The notes beneath the pieces were generated by a model. It did not search any database, was not told the DNA's origin, and worked only from the letters and a program-made list of their open reading frames with translations. Position numbers and translations under genes: made by a program. A DNA stretch of 64,000 nt, taken from NCBI GenBank assembly GCA_965206015.1, contig CBDBIW010000014.1, forward strand, positions 372,001 to 436,000, written 5' to 3'. This stretch comes from JAJCYL01 sp965206015 (GTDB lineage: Bacteria > Bacteroidota > Bacteroidia > Cytophagales > Cyclobacteriaceae). Of the stretch, positions 58,494-64,000 are shown piece by piece; within the stretch, counting starts at the first letter, position 1, and the number at the start of each line of letters is the position of its first letter.

Positions 58494-59087
58494 ATGATTA
58501 CTTATTTAGAAGGCAAACTTGCTGTTAAAGAAGCTACCTATGTCGTAATGGATGTGAATGGCGTTGGATATGAGGTAAAAATCACTCTTAACACTTTCTC
58601 CACTATCAAAAACCTCGATCAATTTAAATTACATACTCATCTACATATAAAAGAGGATGCCCATACACTTTATGGGTTTTCTGATCCAAAGGAAAAAAGC
58701 CGCTTTCAGGATTTAATATCCATTTCGGGGGTAGGACCTGCAACAGGCCTAATGATTTTGTCTTCCCTATCACCGGCTGAATTGCAAAATGCTATTCTCA
58801 ACGATGATGTGAAAACGATTCAATCGGTAAAAGGAATTGGGGGTAAAACTGCCCAAAGAGTGATCCTTGAATTGAAGGACAAAATGGGAAAAGAGGACAT
58901 TACCGGGATTGATTCGAAATTATCTTCCAATACTAGCAATACGTTCAGATCAGAGGCGTTATCCGCCTTAATCACATTAGGAATTAACAGAAATTCTGCG
59001 GAAAAAAGTATTGATACGATATTGAGAGGACATCAGGGTAACATTTCCCTTGAAGAATTAATCAAACTGGCATTAAAAACAGCCTAA
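58494..59087 (+). CDS. ruvA: Holliday junction branch migration protein RuvA
   Basis: 197 aa, three-domain RuvA: an OB domain (MITYLEGKLAVKEATYVVMD, HIKEDAHTLYGFSDPKEKSR), two helix-hairpin-helix motifs (SISGVGPATGLMILSSL and SVKGIGGKTAQRVILEL), and the small C-terminal RuvB-binding domain (FRSEALSALITLGINRNSAE). The tetramer binds Holliday junctions and loads RuvB. Starts 3 nt after maeB; stop TAA at 59085 is in the same frame as sprA, 34 nt away. Confidence 0.96.
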   Translation: MITYLEGKLAVKEATYVVMDVNGVGYEVKITLNTFSTIKNLDQFKLHTHLHIKEDAHTLYGFSDPKEKSRFQDLISISGVGPATGLMILSSLSPAELQNAILNDDVKTIQSVKGIGGKTAQRVILELKDKMGKEDITGIDSKLSSNTSNTFRSEALSALITLGINRNSAEKSIDTILRGHQGNISLEELIKLALKTA

Positions 59088-59118
59088 TCATTAACCTTTA
59101 CCCAATCATTAACCTTTA
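59083..59118. repeat. 18-bp tandem duplication between ruvA and sprA
   Basis: CCTAATCATTAACCTTTA (59083-59100) and CCCAATCATTAACCTTTA (59101-59118) are adjacent with one mismatch. They fill nearly the whole gap and bring the second copy right up to the sprA start codon. Confidence 0.93.
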
Positions 59119-59120
59119 AA

Positions 59121-62100
59121 GTGAGCCAGCGGACGATAGGATTATTTGTGTTGTTGACTTTTGGTTTTGTCTACAGACCAGGCACTGTTCATGCAGGTAA
59201 TTCATCGTATAAAATACTTTTTCAACAGGACACCACAAGACAAGACACCTTGAAAAATAGGTTCGAGGGGCCATATGAGCCTGACAGACGACCTACGTAC
59301 GAACAAAAGGACAGGTTTGGAGATCCATTCTCCAATGATACAAGCCCGTCACCTCTTTTGCTTCAAGATCCAGCCAGTCTAAAATTAGACATTGAGATTG
59401 ACACTGGAATGAACTACACCATTTATGAAAAGATTGGTGACGTCAATTACAGGCCTACGACAACGATGAGTTTTGAGGAATTCAGTGACCATATTGACCG
59501 ACAAATCATAAAGAACTACTGGAAAGAGAGATCAGTCGGGCTAGATGGCCAAAGTGCAGTCAGTGGTCGTCAACTCATTCCAAAGTTATTTATTAGTCCG
59601 GTATTTGACAGGATATTCGGGGGAAGCTATATCGATATCCAACCCAATGGTTTCGTAAATCTGGATTTTGGGGTACGCTTTCAACGCATTGACAATCCGG
59701 CAGTTCCGACCAGACAGAAGCGTAATGGGGGTTTCGAATTTGATCAGCAAATTTCGATGAATGTCCTCGGTAAAATAGGAGAAAAACTTGCCGTTACTGC
59801 CAATTTCGACAATAACAACTCGTTCGACTATCAAAATAATCTAAAAGTAGAGTACACTGGTTTTAAAGAAGACATCATTAAAAAAATTGAAATTGGTAAC
59901 ATAAGTATGCCAATAGCTAATAGCCTTATTACAGGGGGGCAAAGCCTTTTTGGGGTCAAAGCACAATTACAGTTTGGAAAATTATTCGTTACTGGTGTAG
60001 CCTCAAGACAGCAAGGGAAAAATGAAGTTATATCCGTAGAAAGTGGTTTTCAGGGGCGCGAATTTGAAGTACGGGCATCAAACTACGACGAAAGTCGCCA
60101 TTTCTTCTTAGGGCACTTCTTTCGGAACAATTATGAGCGTTGGTTAACTGGATTACCGCAGGTTTTATCCGGAATTAATGTCACACGTGTTGAAGTCTAT
60201 ATCCTCAACAGAAACAATGATACCCAGACCCTGCGAAACGTCGTTGCACTAATGGATTTAGGAGAAGGTCAAAGAATATTTCAAAACTCCAATCCCTCTG
60301 TCGGTAATGGAAATCGGAATGAGGCTTCTAACGATGCAAACAACCTATTCGCAAACCTGATTGCAAATCCAAATATAAGAGACGTTGACCAAGTAAGCGG
60401 ACTATTGGAAGGAGGTGCTTTCAATTTTGAAAGCACAGTTGATTTCGAACGAATCACGGCAGCTCGAAAATTAGACCAGCGTGAATATGTCTTGAATGCA
60501 CAATTGGGATATATCTCATTACTCAGGCGTTTACAAAACGATGAAGTATTGGCAGTGGCTTATGAGTACACTTTCAACGGTCAAAACTTTAAAGTTGGGG
60601 AACTGACCGAGGATTACGCTAACAGACCGGAAAACGAAGTCCTGTTAATGAAAATGTTACGACCAACACAAATTAATCCCCGGGTACCTTCTTGGGATTT
60701 AATGATGAAAAATGTATACAATCTTGGGGCCAATCAGATAGAAAGAGAAGGTTTCACTTTGCGAATTCATTACAGGGATGACTTAACTGGCGTAGACAAT
60801 CCAAGTTTGCATCAAGGGGCAAGAACAAAAGATCAGCAGTTACTTAAGCTTCTCAGGCTTGACCAATTAAACCCCAACAAAGACACACAACCTGATGGCA
60901 ACTTCGACTATATCGAAGGAATTACCATTGACAGCCGGAACGGTAATATCATCTTCCCTGTTTTAGAGCCATTTGGATCCACTCTGGAAAGCTTTTTCAA
61001 CCCCAACAGTGAGATTAACCTAATCGATAAATTTGTTTACGATACACTTTACCGAACTACGAAAGCAGATGCGGAGTTAGTGGCATCTAAAAATAAATAT
61101 TTTATCCTCGGACGCTTAAATGCCGGGTCTTCAAATGAAATCAAATTACCGGGTATCAACATTGCCGAAGGATCAGTGATTGTTACCGCCGGAAATACTC
61201 CGCTAACAGAAGGGCTTGATTATACAGTCGACTACAATTTAGGGAAGGTTCGGATCCTAAACGAAGGTATTCTTAGTTCTGGTAAACAGATTGATGTCGC
61301 ATACGAGAAGGCCGATCTTTTCAACTTTCAAACCCGCTCGCTCACTGGTGCCCGATTCGATTATAAATTAAGTGACAATGTCAATTTTGGAGCAACTATC
61401 CTCCATCTAAACGAACGTCCTGGAGGGGTGTCACGATTTAGTGTTGGAAGTGAACCTACCAAAAACACCAAGTACGGATTTGATGTAAACGTTACTGGAG
61501 AATCCAGGCTGTTAACTAAAATAATTGATGCCGTACCTTTTATAACCACCAAGGAAAAGTCTATTGTAACGTTTAGTAGTGAGTTTGCCCAAATACTGCC
61601 AGGAACTTCCAATATTGTTGACGGGAAGGGAACGTCATATATCGATGACTTTGAATCTGCAGACACCCCGTCATTCAACCTTGGGGGCAGTGGGAGTGTT
61701 TTAAAATGGAAACTTGCTGCCACTCCTGAAACAGAGGACAACAGGTTCGACCTGTCAACAGACGCTGGCAATGTTCTTGGAAATGCCTATCGAAGAGCCA
61801 AGTTGGCATGGTACTCAATTGATAATGTATTTTATACAAGAGGTGGTCCTGACAGACCCGACAACATTGACCAGGATGATCGGACCAATAATTATATAAG
61901 AGCAGTTTTGCCTCAGGAAATATTTCAACGACAAGATCCAAATGTCATCAATACTAATCTTCCCCTATTTGATCTGGCCTATTATCCGGAAGAAAGGGGA
62001 CAATACAACTACAACCCAAACCTTGATGCTGAAGGAAAACTGCCAGATCCAACGAGAAATTGGGGGGGTATCACGCAAGGAATTAGTTCCAATGTCGATT

Positions 62101-64000
62101 TTGACAAAACAAATATCGAGTACGTTGAATTCTGGCTGATGGACCCATTCACAACGGGAACAAACGGAAGGGATGGGCTCTTTGGATTAACTCCCCGGGA
62201 GGCAGTGCAGGGAGGAGAACTCTATTTTAATCTTGGAAATATTTCTGAAGATGTGATGAAGGATGGCAGACATGCTTTTGAAAACGGACTGCCATCAGAC
62301 AATTCCGGTGATGTAATTACTAATGAATGGGGTCGGGTAACCAACAAACAATTCCTGACAGAATTTTTTGATAATTCAACCAGTGCACGCGAGAATCAAG
62401 ATGTTGGTTTAGATGGTGTTAAAAACACTGATGAAACCAGCTTTTTTAATGACAACTTCCTCAGTCAACTCAATTCAAATGCTGCAGCCATAGTCAACGA
62501 TGACGTGTCTGCCGACAATTTTCTTCACTACCTGGACCCAATTCACAATTCTGACCAAGAGGACCATAAAATTCTTGAGCGCTATAAGAATTTTAATGGC
62601 ATGGATGGGAATTCTGCCATTAGCAATAACCTGAATTTCACAACTTCAGGCACCAATGTCCCCGACAATGAAGACCTGAATAATGACAACTCAATTACTG
62701 ATTTAGAAAGCTATTACGAATATCGCATTCCTTTAAGACCCCGGGACCTGCAAGTAGGACAGAATAATATAGTGGATGAACTTGTAGGTACTGAGACAGA
62801 CACTAAATGGTACTTGTTCAGAATTCCTGTCAGAAATCCTACTCGCATTCAAGGCAACATAGAAGGCTTCAAGTCTATGCGCTATATGAGAACCTACCTT
62901 ACCGGATTTGCTAATCCGGTGGTCTTAAGAATGTCAAAGTTTCAACTTGTGGGCAGTAAATGGAGAAAATTTCCCGAGAACCTTTTTCAAAAAGGTTACA
63001 ATGAAATACCTGAGGAGAGCACCTCTGACTTTCTTGTTTCGGTAGTAAATATTGAAGAAAATAGTTCTGGAAGTGATCGTAGCTCACCCTATGAAATACC
63101 ACCGGGTATTAATAGGGACCGCGATAATACCTCTCCTATATTTAGAAGAATCAATGAACAGTCCCTACAGGTATGCGTGGATGATCTTGCCGACCGGGAC
63201 GCCCGGGCTGTATTTAAGAATGTCGATTTCGATTTGATTAATTATGGTCGTTTGCAAATGTTCTTACATGCCGAAGGTCCAAATTTGCAAGATGATGAAG
63301 TGACTGGCTTCCTGCGATTAGGAACTGATTTTGTAGAAAATTTCTATGAAATAGAAATCCCTTTGAAAGTCACCCCTTTTGGTACAAGAGAAAGTTTTCC
63401 AAGTAATATAGATGAAATTGTTTGGCCTGAGGATAATGAAATCGATGTTTCAATCGATGACCTTCTGACCCTAAAAGCAAGAAGAAATCAACTCAATGTT
63501 AGTCAAGAGCTGCTTTTTACAGATTCTGCGGGAAATCAGAAGATTACTGTAAGGGGTAATCCCGATATTAGCTCTGTTCAGGTATTAATGATTGGAATTA
63601 GAAATCCCGAAAGTGCCGACCAGGCACCCAGATCCGTCTGTCTTTGGGCCAATGAACTGCGTGTAACCGATTTTAATAAACGAGCTGGATACGCCGCAAA
63701 TGGCAGACTAAATATACAACTGGCTGATGTTGCTAATATCACTACTTCGGCCAGGTACGTTTCCAATGATTTTGGTGGCATTCAACAACGTATCTCTGAA
63801 AGAACACGGGAAGAAACACAGGAGTATGACATCTCGGCAAATGTCAATATCGACAAAATGATACCCGGCAATCATGGTGTCAAAATTCCAATGTTTGTCA
63901 GTTTGGAGAAGAGTGTCGCAACTCCAAAATTTGATCCTACAGATCCTGACACACCACTTAAAAACTCAATTAATGCATTCAACAACCCCACAGAAGGTGA
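59121..64000 (+). CDS. sprA: Cell-surface protein SprA, partial (C-terminus beyond window)
   Basis: An uninterrupted frame of 1626 codons runs off the window. SprA (Sov) is the giant outer membrane barrel of about 2400 aa that forms the type IX secretion channel and is needed for gliding. Seen: a signal-like start (LFVLLTFGFVYRPGTVHAG), GGSYIDIQPNGFVNLDFGVR, NPAVPTRQKRNGGFEFDQQI, LAVTANFDNNNSFDYQNNL, IEIGNISMPIANSLITGGQS, SFLFNPNS-like beta segments, VDGKGTSYIDDFESADTPSF, and HGVKIPMFVSLEKSVATPKF at the edge. The first in-frame start after the ruvA stop is GTG at 59121. No stop or shift in the part seen. Confidence 0.96.
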   Translation, partial: MSQRTIGLFVLLTFGFVYRPGTVHAGNSSYKILFQQDTTRQDTLKNRFEGPYEPDRRPTYEQKDRFGDPFSNDTSPSPLLLQDPASLKLDIEIDTGMNYTIYEKIGDVNYRPTTTMSFEEFSDHIDRQIIKNYWKERSVGLDGQSAVSGRQLIPKLFISPVFDRIFGGSYIDIQPNGFVNLDFGVRFQRIDNPAVPTRQKRNGGFEFDQQISMNVLGKIGEKLAVTANFDNNNSFDYQNNLKVEYTGFKEDIIKKIEIGNISMPIANSLITGGQSLFGVKAQLQFGKLFVTGVASRQQGKNEVISVESGFQGREFEVRASNYDESRHFFLGHFFRNNYERWLTGLPQVLSGINVTRVEVYILNRNNDTQTLRNVVALMDLGEGQRIFQNSNPSVGNGNRNEASNDANNLFANLIANPNIRDVDQVSGLLEGGAFNFESTVDFERITAARKLDQREYVLNAQLGYISLLRRLQNDEVLAVAYEYTFNGQNFKVGELTEDYANRPENEVLLMKMLRPTQINPRVPSWDLMMKNVYNLGANQIEREGFTLRIHYRDDLTGVDNPSLHQGARTKDQQLLKLLRLDQLNPNKDTQPDGNFDYIEGITIDSRNGNIIFPVLEPFGSTLESFFNPNSEINLIDKFVYDTLYRTTKADAELVASKNKYFILGRLNAGSSNEIKLPGINIAEGSVIVTAGNTPLTEGLDYTVDYNLGKVRILNEGILSSGKQIDVAYEKADLFNFQTRSLTGARFDYKLSDNVNFGATILHLNERPGGVSRFSVGSEPTKNTKYGFDVNVTGESRLLTKIIDAVPFITTKEKSIVTFSSEFAQILPGTSNIVDGKGTSYIDDFESADTPSFNLGGSGSVLKWKLAATPETEDNRFDLSTDAGNVLGNAYRRAKLAWYSIDNVFYTRGGPDRPDNIDQDDRTNNYIRAVLPQEIFQRQDPNVINTNLPLFDLAYYPEERGQYNYNPNLDAEGKLPDPTRNWGGITQGISSNVDFDKTNIEYVEFWLMDPFTTGTNGRDGLFGLTPREAVQGGELYFNLGNISEDVMKDGRHAFENGLPSDNSGDVITNEWGRVTNKQFLTEFFDNSTSARENQDVGLDGVKNTDETSFFNDNFLSQLNSNAAAIVNDDVSADNFLHYLDPIHNSDQEDHKILERYKNFNGMDGNSAISNNLNFTTSGTNVPDNEDLNNDNSITDLESYYEYRIPLRPRDLQVGQNNIVDELVGTETDTKWYLFRIPVRNPTRIQGNIEGFKSMRYMRTYLTGFANPVVLRMSKFQLVGSKWRKFPENLFQKGYNEIPEESTSDFLVSVVNIEENSSGSDRSSPYEIPPGINRDRDNTSPIFRRINEQSLQVCVDDLADRDARAVFKNVDFDLINYGRLQMFLHAEGPNLQDDEVTGFLRLGTDFVENFYEIEIPLKVTPFGTRESFPSNIDEIVWPEDNEIDVSIDDLLTLKARRNQLNVSQELLFTDSAGNQKITVRGNPDISSVQVLMIGIRNPESADQAPRSVCLWANELRVTDFNKRAGYAANGRLNIQLADVANITTSARYVSNDFGGIQQRISERTREETQEYDISANVNIDKMIPGNHGVKIPMFVSLEKSVATPKFDPTDPDTPLKNSINAFNNPTEG

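Noticed and set aside
61361..61941. Minus-strand frames of 88-136 codons inside sprA
   Set aside because: The + frame of sprA is open throughout; these are shadows.

Overview
The window looks like a chromosome segment of a marine-type Bacteroidota, probably of the order Cytophagales. The signs are a truncated SprA (type IX secretion / gliding), a monomeric NADP-isocitrate dehydrogenase, a DUF3127 protein, a sphingolipid/inositol-lipid gene set, -7 boxes of the TAnnTTTG type, frequent TTG/GTG starts, and a 16S-Ile-Ala-23S-5S rRNA operon with Bacteroidota signatures. Placement below order level is a guess.

Layout. 1-5.9 kb: SDR reductase and lpxH, a shattered beta-propeller gene, a TolC-type protein, an EF-hand protein and recA. 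6-8.2 kb: a broken LytS-type sensor kinase next to an IS3 scrap, then a BNR beta-propeller paired with a MoaD/ThiS protein. 8.5-13 kb: GT39 glycosyltransferase, rarA-ltaE, OsmC. 13-17.4 kb: a DUF4143 ATPase fragment cut by an IS5-like element, a coiled-coil membrane protein, dinB, a DUF3127 protein with an SSB-like tail, and a peptidase/TPR chimera scrap. 17.4-27 kb: PhoD phosphatase, lipoprotein metalloprotease, dead DJ-1/PfpI gene, M20 amidohydrolase, Rieske protein, the carboxynorspermidine (polyamine) pair, and a dead PadR-ABC permease unit. 27-38.8 kb: Lon-N protein, icd, then a lipid block (GtrA, PgpA, myo-inositol-phosphate synthase, NAD epimerase, serine palmitoyltransferase-like, GNAT, AUR1-like PAP2) consistent with ceramide and inositol-phosphoceramide synthesis, then recN. 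38.9-43.2 kb: IS982 scrap, then an SDP-type peptide-toxin operon (sdpC, sdpA, sdpB and a split SdpI) whose toxin gene is frameshifted. 43.2-49.9 kb: IS110 scrap, non-coding DNA and the complete rRNA operon with recognisable processing stems. 50-56 kb: IS5-like remnant with both ends, LpxH-like scrap, M48 protease, hutH, Vps10/BNR scrap and IS21 scrap. 56.2-64 kb: maeB, ruvA and the first 1626 codons of sprA.

Two themes stand out. First, housekeeping genes are intact, while accessory genes are decayed in place: remnants of five IS families (IS3, IS5-like, IS982, IS110, IS21), none intact, and about ten pseudogenes, many still readable across frameshifts. Second, short perfect or near-perfect tandem duplications of 13-20 bp recur in the non-coding and decayed stretches; one of them visibly shifts the frame of a gene. 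The most unusual systems are the SDP-like toxin/immunity operon and the compact ceramide/inositol-lipid block. All calls come from reading the sequence by eye; no database search was possible.
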